Positions 15,476 to 23,732 of a DNA stretch of 25,785 bases are shown here, piece by piece. The translations under genes were made by a program, and so were the position numbers. Source of the DNA: JBHIFE01 sp046760985 (GTDB lineage Bacteria > Chloroflexota > Dehalococcoidia > Dehalococcoidales > RBG-16-60-22); NCBI GenBank assembly GCA_046760985.1, contig JBHIFE010000007.1:1-25785 (forward strand), read 5' to 3'. Below the pieces are notes generated by a model. It was given only the letters and a program-made list of their open reading frames with translations, ran no database searches and was not told where the DNA came from. How positions within the stretch are numbered: the stretch's first letter is position 1; every line of letters starts with the position of its first letter.

Positions 15476-16489
15476 ATGACCACAGAGAGAGAGAAGGCAC
15501 TAGAGCTGGCTATTGGCCAAATTGAAAAGCGGTTTGGCAAAGGCTCCATTATGAAGCTGGGGGAGTCAGCGGCAACACCGCCAATAGAGGCTATCCCCAG
15601 CGGCTCATTAGCTTTAGATTTAGCCTTAGGTGTAGGCGGTATTCCCAGGGGGCGGATTACGGAAATATTTGGTCCTGACGCCTCAGGGAAAACTACCTTA
15701 GGCCAGCATATAATCGCCGAAGCGCAAAAGCGAGGTGGCATGGCTGCCTATATTGATGTGGAACATGCCTTGGATCCTTCTTATGCAGCGAATTGCGGCG
15801 TTAACGTTGATGACTTGCTCATCTCTCAACCTGATACCGGGGAACAGGCTCTGGAGATTACTGAAGCTCTGGTCAGGAGCAGTGCCATTGATGTCATAGT
15901 GATTGATAGTGTGGCTGCTTTGGTACCCCGGGCTGAAATTGAGGGGGAGATGGGGGATGCTCACGTTGGCTTACAAGCCCGCCTGATGTCGCAAGCATTG
16001 AGAAAGCTAGCTGCCGCTATTGGTAGGTCGGGGACAGCGGTAATATTCTGCAACCAGCTAAGAGAGAAGGTTGGTATTATCTTCGGTAATCCTGAAGTAA
16101 CGCCAGGCGGCAGGGCGTTAAAGTTCTACAGCTCGGTGAGGATAGATCTAAGACGTGCTGATACAATTAAGCAGGGAAATGAAGTAATAGGCAGTCGTGT
16201 TAAAGCCAGGGTAGTCAAAAATAAGGTGGCTCCTCCATTCCGAACTGCTGAGTTTGACATCATGTTTGATCACGGCATAAGCCGAGAGGGCAATCTTGTT
16301 GACCTAGGGGTGGAGTTAGGGCTGATAAAAAAGGCTGGTGCCTTTCTCTCCTATGGTGATATTCGCCTAGGGCAAGGCAGGGAGATTGCCAAACAATATT
16401 TGGTGCAAAATCCTGAGCTTGCCCGAGAAATTGAAGAGAGAATTAGAGCCTCAGCCGTTACCACTCATCCGGCAATGCCTGGTGATTAA
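15476..16489 (+). CDS. recA: Recombinase RecA
   Basis: ATP-dependent strand-exchange protein for homologous recombination and co-protease for LexA. 337 residues from ATG 15476. Walker A is GPDASGKTT (66-74); IVIDSVAALVPRAEIEGEMGD carries Walker B and the loop after it; VGLQARLMSQALRKL, the NQLREKVGI L2-region, and TPGGRALKFYSSVRIDLRR are all standard. No intein. The frame is open upstream to 15449, but that part overlaps the promoter, so ATG 15476 is the start. The ribosome site is weak (AGGCAAGAA) and the predicted leader is only about 9 nt. recX follows after a probable attenuating hairpin. Confidence 0.98.
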   Translation: MTTEREKALELAIGQIEKRFGKGSIMKLGESAATPPIEAIPSGSLALDLALGVGGIPRGRITEIFGPDASGKTTLGQHIIAEAQKRGGMAAYIDVEHALDPSYAANCGVNVDDLLISQPDTGEQALEITEALVRSSAIDVIVIDSVAALVPRAEIEGEMGDAHVGLQARLMSQALRKLAAAIGRSGTAVIFCNQLREKVGIIFGNPEVTPGGRALKFYSSVRIDLRRADTIKQGNEVIGSRVKARVVKNKVAPPFRTAEFDIMFDHGISREGNLVDLGVELGLIKKAGAFLSYGDIRLGQGREIAKQYLVQNPELAREIEERIRASAVTTHPAMPGD

Positions 16490-16527
16490 GGCATTTTAGA
16501 TAGACAGGTTAATAAGTAAAGAGTAAG

Positions 16528-16562
16528 TAAGGCTGAGGTGTAAGCTTCAGCCTTATGTTTTT
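16528..16562 (+). terminator. Intrinsic terminator or attenuator between recA and recX
   Basis: TAAGGCTGA (16528-16536) pairs perfectly with TCAGCCTTA (16547-16555) around a 10-nt loop, followed by TGTTTTT. It lies 38 bp after the recA stop and 20 bp before recX, whose ribosome site comes right after. Partial read-through would give the low RecX:RecA ratio known from other bacteria. Confidence 0.75.
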
Positions 16563-16581
16563 GAGGGGGTGGAGTTAGCTA

Positions 16582-17205
16582 ATGAGTAAGATTACCGCCC
16601 TCCGTAGCGGGAGGGGTAGAAGAAAGCGGGTAAACGTGTTCTTGGATGATAGGTTTGCTTTCAGTCTGGAGACTGAGGTGGCGGTAAAAGAGGGCTTACA
16701 AGTTGGGCAGGAGCTATCCACCAGCCAGGTTGAGGCACTAACTGGCTCTGACCATTTCCACCGCTGTCTTAATGCTGCTTTCCATTATCTTAGCTACCGA
16801 CCCCGGAGTGAGGCGGAGGTAAGAGGACGACTTCAGCGACATGGTTTTGATGGTGATTGTATTGAGGCGGTAATAGCCAGGCTAAAGGAGCAGGGCTTGG
16901 TGGATGATTTCGCCTTTGCTCAATTCTGGAAAGATAATCGGGAATCGTTTAATCCGCGTAGTCAGCGGCTAACTAAGTTAGAGTTGAGGCGAAAGGGAGT
17001 AGTCAGTGACATTATAGACCAGGTGGTTGATTCCATTGATGATGACGATAGTGCCTATCGAGCCGCTCTTGGTAGGGCTCGTCATTTGCCACTGTCAGAT
17101 TATCAGAGTTTTCGTCGCCGGTTAGGTGAATATCTCAGGCGGCGGGGCTTTAACTACGAAGTGATAAATCATACTGTGGAGCGAGTATGGCAAGAACGGG
17201 GGTGA
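16582..17205 (+). CDS. recX: Regulatory protein RecX
   Basis: Modulator that binds within the RecA filament groove and limits RecA activity. 207 residues. The N-terminal 60 residues are a beta-rich extension seen in several bacterial lineages (KITALRSGRGRRKRVNVFLDD). Three-helix RecX repeats follow: AFHYLSYRPRSEAEVRGRLQRHGF, VIARLKEQGLVDDFAFAQFWKDNR, LTKLELRRKGVVSDIID and the C-terminal LGEYLRRRGFNYEVINHTVERVW. ATG 16582 has GGTGGAG 7 nt upstream. Only 3 bp separate its stop from rny, indicating co-transcription. Confidence 0.93.
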   Translation: MSKITALRSGRGRRKRVNVFLDDRFAFSLETEVAVKEGLQVGQELSTSQVEALTGSDHFHRCLNAAFHYLSYRPRSEAEVRGRLQRHGFDGDCIEAVIARLKEQGLVDDFAFAQFWKDNRESFNPRSQRLTKLELRRKGVVSDIIDQVVDSIDDDDSAYRAALGRARHLPLSDYQSFRRRLGEYLRRRGFNYEVINHTVERVWQERG

Positions 17206-17208
17206 AAC

Positions 17209-18756
17209 ATGGAAATAAATGAAGTATTAGCTATAATAGCTATTTTCTTTGCCTTTATCATCGGTGTAGTATTTGGCGGTATGGCTGCCTTTCTTTCCCG
17301 GCGGGTTTTGTTTAATCGGCAAATACGTATTGCCGAGAGGAAAGCTGCTAGAATGGTGGCTGAGGCCAGAAACGAAGCCAAAACGCTACTGCATGATGCT
17401 CAGGAGGAGGCAAAAAGAATCAAAACAGCCGGCGAGACGGAGTATCGGGAGCGACGCGCTGAGCTACAACGGCAGGAGGGTCGTTTAGCACAAAAAGCAG
17501 AGACCTTGGAACGTAAGTTAGAAGGAGTGGAGCAGCGTGAGCGCAGTTTGGCTGGCAAAGAAAAGGAGATAGATTCTGTCCGGGCTCAGCTAGGGGAGGT
17601 CAAAGATAAGCAGCTAAAGCAGCTGGAGTTAATTTCGGGCATGTCTAGTGCTGAGGCAAGACAACAACTGCTGGAGACTATGGAAGTCGAGATGCAGCAG
17701 GAAACCTCACGGCGTCTTCGCGAGTGGGAAACTAAGTTAAAGGAGGAAGCTGATGAGAAAGCCCAGGAGATTTTGGCGCAGGCTATCCAGCGCAGTGCCT
17801 CTGAAGTTGTGGCGGAAAGTACGGTTGCGGTTGTTCCCCTCCCCGGTGACGAGATGAAGGGTCGACTTATCGGACGGGAGGGTCGTAACATTAGAGCTCT
17901 GGAGCAGGCTACCGGCGTTGACCTGATTATTGACGATACTCCTGAGGCAGTAACCCTGTCTAGCTTTGACCCGGTGCGGAGGGAGGTGGCTCGAGTTGCT
18001 TTAACTAAGCTTATCCTCGATGGTCGTATCCATCCAGCTCGTATTGAAGAAGTGGTCGGTAAAGCCAAGGAAGAGGTAGAGGCGGCAATCTATAGCGCTG
18101 GTGAACAGTCAGCCTATCAGGTAGGTGTGCATGGGTTACGCCCCGAGTTAATCAAGCTGCTTGGTCGTCTTAAGTATCGTACTAGCTATGGACAAAATCT
18201 GTTAGCCCATAGTGTTGAGACGGCATATATAGCCGGCATGATCGCTTCTGAGTTGGGTGCTGATGTTGCTCTAGCTAAAAGAGCCGGGCTACTTCATGAC
18301 ATTGGTAAGGCAGTAGACCGGGAGGTAGAGGGCACTCACGCGGCTATTGGGGCTGACCTGGTTAAGCAATGGGATAAATCTCCCGAGGTAGTTCAGGGTA
18401 TTGCTGAGCACCATCTTGAAACCGAGACTACCGGCATGTGGGGCTTTATCATCTCCGCGGCTGATGCTATTAGTAGCGCCAGACCCGGGGCACGGCGTGA
18501 GTCTCTGGAGAGTTACCTGAAGCGGATGAAGGCGCTGGAAGATATAGCCGATAGCTTCAAGGGAGTGGAGAAGGCTTATGCTATCCAAGCTGGTCGCGAA
18601 ATCCGCATTTTGGTTAAACCGGAAGAGATTGATGACCTGGGAGCAATGCGGCTTGCCCGAGACATTGTTAAGAAGATAGAAGAGGGCTTAGAGTATCCCG
18701 GGCAAATAAAGGTTACCGTGCTCAGGGAAACTAGAGCTATAGACTACGCTAAGTAA
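17209..18756 (+). CDS. rny: Ribonuclease Y
   Basis: Membrane-anchored endoribonuclease that starts mRNA decay in many bacteria lacking RNase E. 515 residues, normal length. One N-terminal transmembrane helix (about 6-28), a long charged coiled coil (about 38-200), a KH RNA-binding domain (GRLIGREGRNIRALE, 218-232) and the HD nuclease domain with LLAHSVETAYIAGM and LLHDIGKAVD (His363, Asp364). Downstream, AEHH and ISAADAISSARPGARRESLE complete the family signature. ATG 17209 follows GGGGGTGAAAC. Directly followed (5 bp) by the ymdB-type gene, an arrangement conserved in many bacteria. Confidence 0.97.
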   Translation: MEINEVLAIIAIFFAFIIGVVFGGMAAFLSRRVLFNRQIRIAERKAARMVAEARNEAKTLLHDAQEEAKRIKTAGETEYRERRAELQRQEGRLAQKAETLERKLEGVEQRERSLAGKEKEIDSVRAQLGEVKDKQLKQLELISGMSSAEARQQLLETMEVEMQQETSRRLREWETKLKEEADEKAQEILAQAIQRSASEVVAESTVAVVPLPGDEMKGRLIGREGRNIRALEQATGVDLIIDDTPEAVTLSSFDPVRREVARVALTKLILDGRIHPARIEEVVGKAKEEVEAAIYSAGEQSAYQVGVHGLRPELIKLLGRLKYRTSYGQNLLAHSVETAYIAGMIASELGADVALAKRAGLLHDIGKAVDREVEGTHAAIGADLVKQWDKSPEVVQGIAEHHLETETTGMWGFIISAADAISSARPGARRESLESYLKRMKALEDIADSFKGVEKAYAIQAGREIRILVKPEEIDDLGAMRLARDIVKKIEEGLEYPGQIKVTVLRETRAIDYAK

Positions 18757-18761
18757 GACCG

Positions 18762-19529
18762 ATGTTAATATTGATGATTGGCGATATAATTGGACGACCC
18801 GGTAGGCAAGCAGTGCATAAGTTTCTACCCCGTCTGCGCCAGCAATACCAGTTAGACCTGGTGGTTACTAACGCTGAGAATGCTGCTGGCGGTTTTGGTC
18901 TAACCTCAGCCATAGCCAAGGAACTGCTCAATGCTGGCATTGATGTGCTGACCTCAGGCAATCATATCTGGGCTCAGAAGGAGATTATTCCCTATCTTGA
19001 CGGTGAGATGCCCATCCTACGTCCGTTGAATTACCCCCCCGGGGTGCCTGGTAGGGGCTACATCATCATTGGGCAGGCTATGGTGGTTAATTTGATGGGT
19101 AGAACCTTTATGAGTGATTTAGACTGTCCGTTTCGGGCGATGGATAAGCTATTAGCTGAGCCTAAGCCCCCAGTCATTATTGTTGACTTTCATGCGGAGG
19201 CAACCTCAGAAAAGGTGGCAATGGGGCGCTACTTGGACGGTCGAGTCAGTGCTGTGCTCGGTACCCATACCCATGTCGGTACTATTGATGCCCAGTTACT
19301 ACCTCGGGGCACTGCCTATGTTACCGATATTGGCATGACTGGACCCGTGGATTCAGTTATCGGTGATGACGCCGAGGCAGTAATTCAACGCTTTCTAACC
19401 GGGCTACCTCATCACCTATCAGTGGGGAAGGGAAAGCTAAACTTTGATGCCATATTGCTTAGGGTGGATGAAGAAAGTGGTCGGGCAATAAATATTGAAC
19501 GCATTGGTCGGCAAACGGAGGAGGAGTGA
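18762..19529 (+). CDS. YmdB-family metallophosphoesterase (TIGR00282)
   Basis: Calcineurin-like phosphodiesterase; the Bacillus YmdB acts on 2',3'-cyclic nucleotides and affects biofilm/RNA turnover. Metal-binding motifs are in order: MIGDIIGRPGRQ (N-terminal Asp), VVTNAENAAGGFGLT, LTSGNHIWAQKE, VDFHAEATSEK and VLGTHTHVGTID. TDIGMTGPVDSVIG is also typical. 255 residues is the normal size. The start ATG 18762 lacks an obvious ribosome site, which suggests coupling to rny. The stop overlaps the GTG of the PHP gene by 4 bp (GTGA). Confidence 0.94.
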   Translation: MLILMIGDIIGRPGRQAVHKFLPRLRQQYQLDLVVTNAENAAGGFGLTSAIAKELLNAGIDVLTSGNHIWAQKEIIPYLDGEMPILRPLNYPPGVPGRGYIIIGQAMVVNLMGRTFMSDLDCPFRAMDKLLAEPKPPVIIVDFHAEATSEKVAMGRYLDGRVSAVLGTHTHVGTIDAQLLPRGTAYVTDIGMTGPVDSVIGDDAEAVIQRFLTGLPHHLSVGKGKLNFDAILLRVDEESGRAINIERIGRQTEEE

Positions 19530-20374
19530 GCACGGTAGACTTACATATTCACTCCACTGCCTCTGATGGACGATTTAGCCCGGAGGAGGTTGTCCTCAAA
19601 GCAACGGAACTTGGGCTGACCATTATTGCTATTGCTGACCATGATTCTGTAGGTGGAGTTGCTCCGGCGCTAGAGATGGCTAAAGCTTCCCCCCGGTTAA
19701 AAGTTATCCCCTGTGTTGAAGTTAGCACTGATGTCCCCAGTGGTGAAGTTCATGTTTTGGGTTATTTTATAGATTATACTAACCAGGAATTGAAGGCGAC
19801 TCTGGCTAAGTTTCGTAATTCCCGGCGAGGGCGGGCTCAGGGAATGATTGCCAAACTGGCTGATTTAGGTATCTACATTGACTGGCAGCGAGTCCAGGAA
19901 ATAGCCGGTAACGGCTCGGTAGCGCGTCCTCATATTGCTCAGGCGATGCTGGAGAAGGGCTATATTACTTCAATACGGGAAGCCTTTGATAAATATATAG
20001 CTCGTGATGGTCCTGCCTATGTTGAGCGGGAAAAGATGACGCCGGTAGAGGCAGTGGAACTGATAGTGCAGACTAACGGACTGCCGGTGATGGCACATCC
20101 GCTAACTGTTGCTGACCCGGAGGCGATGATTATTGAGTTGAAGGCAGCTGGTATGGTGGGCATTGAAGCCTATTATAATGGTTATACTGCTGGTGAAATA
20201 AATAGTCTGGTTAGTCTGGCGGATAAGCATAATCTTATTGCCACCGGTGGTAGCGACTATCACGGCTTGGGTGATAATGAGACCATGATTGGCGGCGTGG
20301 ATGTGCCTATTGAGTCAGCCGAGCGACTTATAGCTCTGGCAGAGCAGCGAGCACTGAAGCTAGCCGGTCAATAG
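19526..20374 (+). CDS. PHP-domain phosphoesterase (TrpH/RNase AM type)
   Basis: Metal-dependent phosphoesterase. The PHP signatures are all visible: VDLHIHSTASDGRFSPEE, IAIADHDSVGG, IPCVEVST with EVHVLGYF, RPHIAQAM, VMAHP and the final GGSDYHG. Characterised relatives hydrolyse nucleoside 3',5'-bisphosphates or degrade RNA from the 5' end, consistent with the neighbouring RNase Y and YmdB genes, but the exact substrate is inferred. GTG start overlaps the previous stop; GGAGG lies 4 nt upstream. 282 residues, normal. Confidence 0.9.
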   Translation: MSTVDLHIHSTASDGRFSPEEVVLKATELGLTIIAIADHDSVGGVAPALEMAKASPRLKVIPCVEVSTDVPSGEVHVLGYFIDYTNQELKATLAKFRNSRRGRAQGMIAKLADLGIYIDWQRVQEIAGNGSVARPHIAQAMLEKGYITSIREAFDKYIARDGPAYVEREKMTPVEAVELIVQTNGLPVMAHPLTVADPEAMIIELKAAGMVGIEAYYNGYTAGEINSLVSLADKHNLIATGGSDYHGLGDNETMIGGVDVPIESAERLIALAEQRALKLAGQ

Positions 20375-20399
20375 TAAATTATTCCCGTTTGAGGAGCTT

Positions 20400-21125
20400 A
20401 TGGCTATTCGGTTTGTACTACTAATATTAGGTGCTTATCTGGTGAGTTCGGTGCCACTCTCCTACATCGCCGCTAAATTGTCCCGGGGCATAGACCTGAG
20501 GCAATATGGCACTGGTCAAGTGGGAGCTGGTAATTTATGGCGGCTGACCTCCTGGCGGCTGGCTTTGCCAATAGGTCTTTTTGATTTGAGTAAAGGATTG
20601 ATGATGGTATGGGTGGCTCAATTAGTTGGTCTGAATATCCCCCAGCAGCTAACGGTGGGTTTGGCAGCAATTATCGGACATAACTGGCCGATTTTTCTTC
20701 GTTTTAGTGGTGGTAGAGGGGTTGGCACAGCCATCGGTGTGGTTCTTATACTCCCCATAATTAATGAGATGACTCCCTGGGCGACGGTAGCCTTTTTGAC
20801 CATTATCATAATTGGTACAGTTATTACGCGCAGCTCGCCATTACCAGTGCTTGTTGCTGCGGCGGCACTACCCTTAGTTAGTTGGTCTCTTGAGCCACCT
20901 TCGGTTACCTTGGGTTTTTTGGCTATATTTGTGATAATAGTGGTTAAGCGGCTAACAGCACCACGCTCCGCTGAAGCTGCCTTAATCAGTAGGGGGCAAT
21001 TATTGGTTAATCGTCTGCTTTTTGACCGAGATATAGGGGATAGGAAAGCCTGGATGTATCGGACACCTCGTGAAGCTAGTTCAACTGAACAATCTCCTGA
21101 AGAGCAGGGGCAAGGGAAAGGTTGA
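20400..21125 (+). CDS. plsY: Acyl-phosphate:glycerol-3-phosphate acyltransferase PlsY
   Basis: Integral membrane enzyme that moves an acyl group from acyl phosphate to glycerol-3-phosphate in phospholipid synthesis. Several transmembrane helices are evident. The three conserved motifs are recognisable but drifted: LVSSVPLSYIAAKL, a glycine-rich GTGQVGAGNLWRLTSW loop where many PlsY read GSGNIGATN, and GHNWPIFLRFSGGRGVGTAIG. The protein (241 residues) is about 40 longer than usual because of a hydrophilic C-terminal tail ending in Glu, Gln and Gly residues. ATG 20400 follows GAGGAG. It stops 4 bp before the preferred start of the next gene. Confidence 0.9.
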   Translation: MAIRFVLLILGAYLVSSVPLSYIAAKLSRGIDLRQYGTGQVGAGNLWRLTSWRLALPIGLFDLSKGLMMVWVAQLVGLNIPQQLTVGLAAIIGHNWPIFLRFSGGRGVGTAIGVVLILPIINEMTPWATVAFLTIIIIGTVITRSSPLPVLVAAAALPLVSWSLEPPSVTLGFLAIFVIIVVKRLTAPRSAEAALISRGQLLVNRLLFDRDIGDRKAWMYRTPREASSTEQSPEEQGQGKG

Positions 21126-21129
21126 CATA

Positions 21130-21630
21130 ATGAAATGTGCTACTCATCCTGAAATTGAAACCAACCTGAGGTGTGGCAAGTGTGGTAAGCCGATATGTCC
21201 TAAGTGTCTGGTGCAGACTCCGGTGGGAGCCAGATGCCCAGATTGTGCCAAGTTATATAAGCTACCCACCTATCGCGTTTCGGCTAAGTATTACCTGAGG
21301 GCTGTCGGAACGGCGCTAGGTATGGCTATTGTTTGTGGGGTTGTCTGGGGGGTGGTACGGAATTTTGTGCCTTTCTTTTACTTTAATTTACTTTTGGCTC
21401 CCGGGGCTGGTTATGCCATTGGCGAGGTGGTTAGCCTTTCCGTCAACCGTAAACGTGGCACCGGGTTAGCCATTGTAGCCAGTTTTGGAGTGATATTAAG
21501 TTATCTGATTAGTATTTTCCTACCTTTGCTATTTCCATTTGGTCTATTTCACTTTGGCTTGTTCCGTACACTTCTGGACCTGGTAGCCCTGGCGCTGGGT
21601 ATTTTTGTTGCCGTTACCAGGTTACGCTAA
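21130..21630 (+). CDS. Zinc-finger (B-box-like) membrane protein
   Basis: About 166 residues. The N-terminal 40 residues hold a Cys/His cluster, KCATHPEIETNLRCGKCGKPICPKCLVQTPVGARCPDC, here read as separate CxxC pairs, of the B-box-like type often fused to membrane domains in Chloroflexota and Actinobacteria. Four hydrophobic helices follow (starting near AVGTALGMAIVCG, FNLLLAPGAGYAIG, GLAIVASFGVIL and LLDLVALALGIFVAV). ATG 21130 is preferred: AAAGG lies 8 nt upstream and an earlier in-frame ATG (21070) would lie inside plsY. Function unknown; possibly a membrane sensor or assembly protein. Confidence 0.8.
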   Translation: MKCATHPEIETNLRCGKCGKPICPKCLVQTPVGARCPDCAKLYKLPTYRVSAKYYLRAVGTALGMAIVCGVVWGVVRNFVPFFYFNLLLAPGAGYAIGEVVSLSVNRKRGTGLAIVASFGVILSYLISIFLPLLFPFGLFHFGLFRTLLDLVALALGIFVAVTRLR

Positions 21631-21652
21631 GAATCTACAGGAGGGATAACAG

Positions 21653-22831
21653 ATGAGAAAGGTAGCTGTAGTTGGTGTTGGTGAGACTAAGTTTAGCGGT
21701 CCTCAAGAAAAGACGAGTGTGGAGTTATTTGCTGAAGCTGCCATAGAGGCGATTAATGAATCAAACCTGAAGCCTAAGGATATCCAGGCTTTGTTCCTGG
21801 GTAATGCGCTGGGAGACTTCTCCGAGGGGCAGGGGATGGTGCAGGCTCTGGCTGCAGAAAATATCGGCTGCTTTAATATTCCAGCAAATAGATATGAGGG
21901 CGCTTGCGCTTCAGCCGGTATGGCAGTGAGGGATGCCTTTATGTGGGTGGCTTCCGGTTTTTATGATGTCGTCCTAGCTGGGGGTACGGAAAGAGCGGCT
22001 ATTATGGGCACATCTCTTGCCACCCGAACCTTTGCCATGTTTAGTGATAGCCGTTATGAATACCCGTCAGGGATTACCTTTCCCGCTCTCTTTGCCATGC
22101 TAGCTCATCTTTACTCGGCTAAGTATGGCATCCCCCTTGCTAAGCTTAAAGAGCAGATGGCTACGGTATCAGTTCAATCTTACCGTTACGGCATGTTTAA
22201 CCCTCAAGCACAGTTGCACAAGAAAGTAACTGTGGAAGATGTGTTAAATTCGTTTGTGGTATGCTCGCCAATCCAACTGCATGATTGTTGCCCCTTTTCT
22301 GATGGGGCGGCTGCCCTCGTTCTGACTTCAGAAGAGGTAGCCAAGAAACTTACCAATAAACCGGTCTATATAATTGGTGCAGGTCAGGCTTCAGCTGGCA
22401 CTTTATCCAATCAGCAGGATTATTTACCACGGATTAAGGCTAGGGAAATATCGTCTAAGCAAGCCTATGATATGGCTGGGCTCACACCTCAAGATATAGA
22501 TATCTGTGAACTTCACGATTGCTTCAGTATTGCCAGCTTGATTGCTGCGGAAAGCCTTGGCTTCTTTGAGTTCGGCAAGTCAGGTGAAGCCTGGATGAAA
22601 GGCGAGGCTGATATTGGTGGCAAGATAGCCATAAACCCCTCTGGTGGACTAAAGTCTAAAGGGCACCCTATAGGCGCCACTGGTGCTGGTCAGGTGTACG
22701 AAATAGTAAAACAATTAAGGGGCGAGGTAGAACCGGAGCGACAAGTAGAAGGCGCCAAAATAGGGATGACCGATACCCTGGGTGGAGATGGGGGCACACT
22801 GGTTAATATGATTCTACAGCGAGGCTGGTAA
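21653..22831 (+). CDS. Thiolase, SCP2/archaeal-like type
   Basis: Predicted acyl-CoA acyltransferase of the thiolase superfamily. The nucleophile Cys is in EGACASAGMAV, the HDCF motif in CELHDCFSIASLI, and the C-terminal His motif in GGLKSKGHPIGATG. The CxG motif of classic thiolases is absent: the end reads TDTLGGDGGTLVNMIL, as in the archaeal thiolases that work with a DUF35 protein. A DUF35 gene follows 35 bp downstream, which supports that reading. 392 residues, complete, with AGGAGG upstream. Direction (synthesis of acetoacetyl-CoA or thiolysis) cannot be told. Neighbouring mutase genes suggest branched or odd-chain acyl-CoA breakdown. Confidence 0.88.
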   Translation: MRKVAVVGVGETKFSGPQEKTSVELFAEAAIEAINESNLKPKDIQALFLGNALGDFSEGQGMVQALAAENIGCFNIPANRYEGACASAGMAVRDAFMWVASGFYDVVLAGGTERAAIMGTSLATRTFAMFSDSRYEYPSGITFPALFAMLAHLYSAKYGIPLAKLKEQMATVSVQSYRYGMFNPQAQLHKKVTVEDVLNSFVVCSPIQLHDCCPFSDGAAALVLTSEEVAKKLTNKPVYIIGAGQASAGTLSNQQDYLPRIKAREISSKQAYDMAGLTPQDIDICELHDCFSIASLIAAESLGFFEFGKSGEAWMKGEADIGGKIAINPSGGLKSKGHPIGATGAGQVYEIVKQLRGEVEPERQVEGAKIGMTDTLGGDGGTLVNMILQRGW

Positions 22832-22866
22832 AAATACCCGATTTAGCTCTGGGGAGATTGAAAAAA

Positions 22867-23277
22867 ATGGAATATAAGCTTACTTTCAAAGCCTATACCG
22901 AAGCGCTCAAGCAAGATAGATTGCTTGGCTTAAAGTGCCAGGAATGTGACACAATTACTGTGCCACCGAAGATGGCTTGTCGGAAATGCGCCAGTACCGA
23001 AATGGAAATTGTCGAACTTAAAGGCAAGGGTAAAATTCAAACCTTTACCACAGTTTATGTAGCCTCGGAAGGGCGTGAGAACGAGGTTCCCTATATCATA
23101 GTGCTGGTTGAACTTGATGAGGGTCCCTGGATAATGGGTAATTTAACCGGCATTGACCCGACTAAGGCAACTACGGAGTTAATTGGCAAAAGGGTGAAGA
23201 TGGGGCATAAAGTATTCCCCGGTGATAAGTATTCCGCTGGTGAGGGCGTTAGCCCGCTCTTTAGCTTGGAAACTTAA
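22867..23277 (+). CDS. DUF35 OB-fold/zinc-ribbon acyl-CoA-associated protein
   Basis: Small partner of the preceding thiolase. A zinc ribbon with CQEC and CRKC (about residues 22-42) is followed by an OB-fold (GKGKIQTFTTVYVA...PYIIVLVELDEGPWIMGNL). In archaea DUF35 proteins bridge thiolase and HMG-CoA synthase and bind CoA, passing intermediates; the same is inferred here. ATG 22867 has GGGGAG 10 nt upstream; the TTG at 22858 is too near to that site. The stop codon TAA overlaps the stop of the convergent cobalamin-binding gene (shared TTAA at 23274-23277). Confidence 0.88.
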   Translation: MEYKLTFKAYTEALKQDRLLGLKCQECDTITVPPKMACRKCASTEMEIVELKGKGKIQTFTTVYVASEGRENEVPYIIVLVELDEGPWIMGNLTGIDPTKATTELIGKRVKMGHKVFPGDKYSAGEGVSPLFSLET

Positions 23278-23711
23278 GGTTTGCTCGTACCCTTTTGGCT
23301 AAAGCGCCTCTTCTCAGCTACCGCCTTTTCTATGCAAGAAACTATCTCTTCTTTGGTTGCCGACAGGAAGGTACCATTAAAACCCATCTTTTTTAGTTTT
23401 GGCATGTCTTTAGGCGGAAATATTCCGCCCATCAGAAACACGGTATTGTCCTTTATTCCTCTTTCCTCGGCAGCCTTTAATAAGTCGCTGCCAAGCGCTA
23501 GCTCACCACCGCAGTAGGTACTTATCCCGATAACATCAACATCTTCTTGAATGGCGGTCTCAATTATTTGCTCCGGTAGCTCGTTACCGATTAAAACCAC
23601 TTCCATCCCGGCATCCCTAAGCATACCGGCTACAGTAATCATTCCCCTGGAGTGAGTCTCTAAAGGAAACTGAGCTAACAGCACTTTAATTTTATTCCTT
23701 CGGCACGTCAT
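23274..23711 (-). CDS. Cobalamin-binding subunit of an acyl-CoA mutase
   Basis: Separate B12-binding subunit (145 residues) corresponding to the C-terminal domain of methylmalonyl-CoA mutase. The fold is clear: IKVLLAQFPLETHSRGMITVAGMLRDAGMEV, then VIGISTYCG, and VFLMGGIFPPKDMPKLKKMGF. The lower axial His is present (H20), but the usual DxHxxG is ETHSRG here (E18, H20, G23), an Asp to Glu change at the residue that tunes the His. GAGG lies 10 nt upstream of the ATG. It lies 21 bp downstream of the catalytic subunit, so the pair forms a two-subunit mutase. Confidence 0.9.
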   Translation of the reverse strand: MTCRRNKIKVLLAQFPLETHSRGMITVAGMLRDAGMEVVLIGNELPEQIIETAIQEDVDVIGISTYCGGELALGSDLLKAAEERGIKDNTVFLMGGIFPPKDMPKLKKMGFNGTFLSATKEEIVSCIEKAVAEKRRFSQKGTSKP

Positions 23712-23732
23712 AGTATCTCAACCTCTGAAAAT

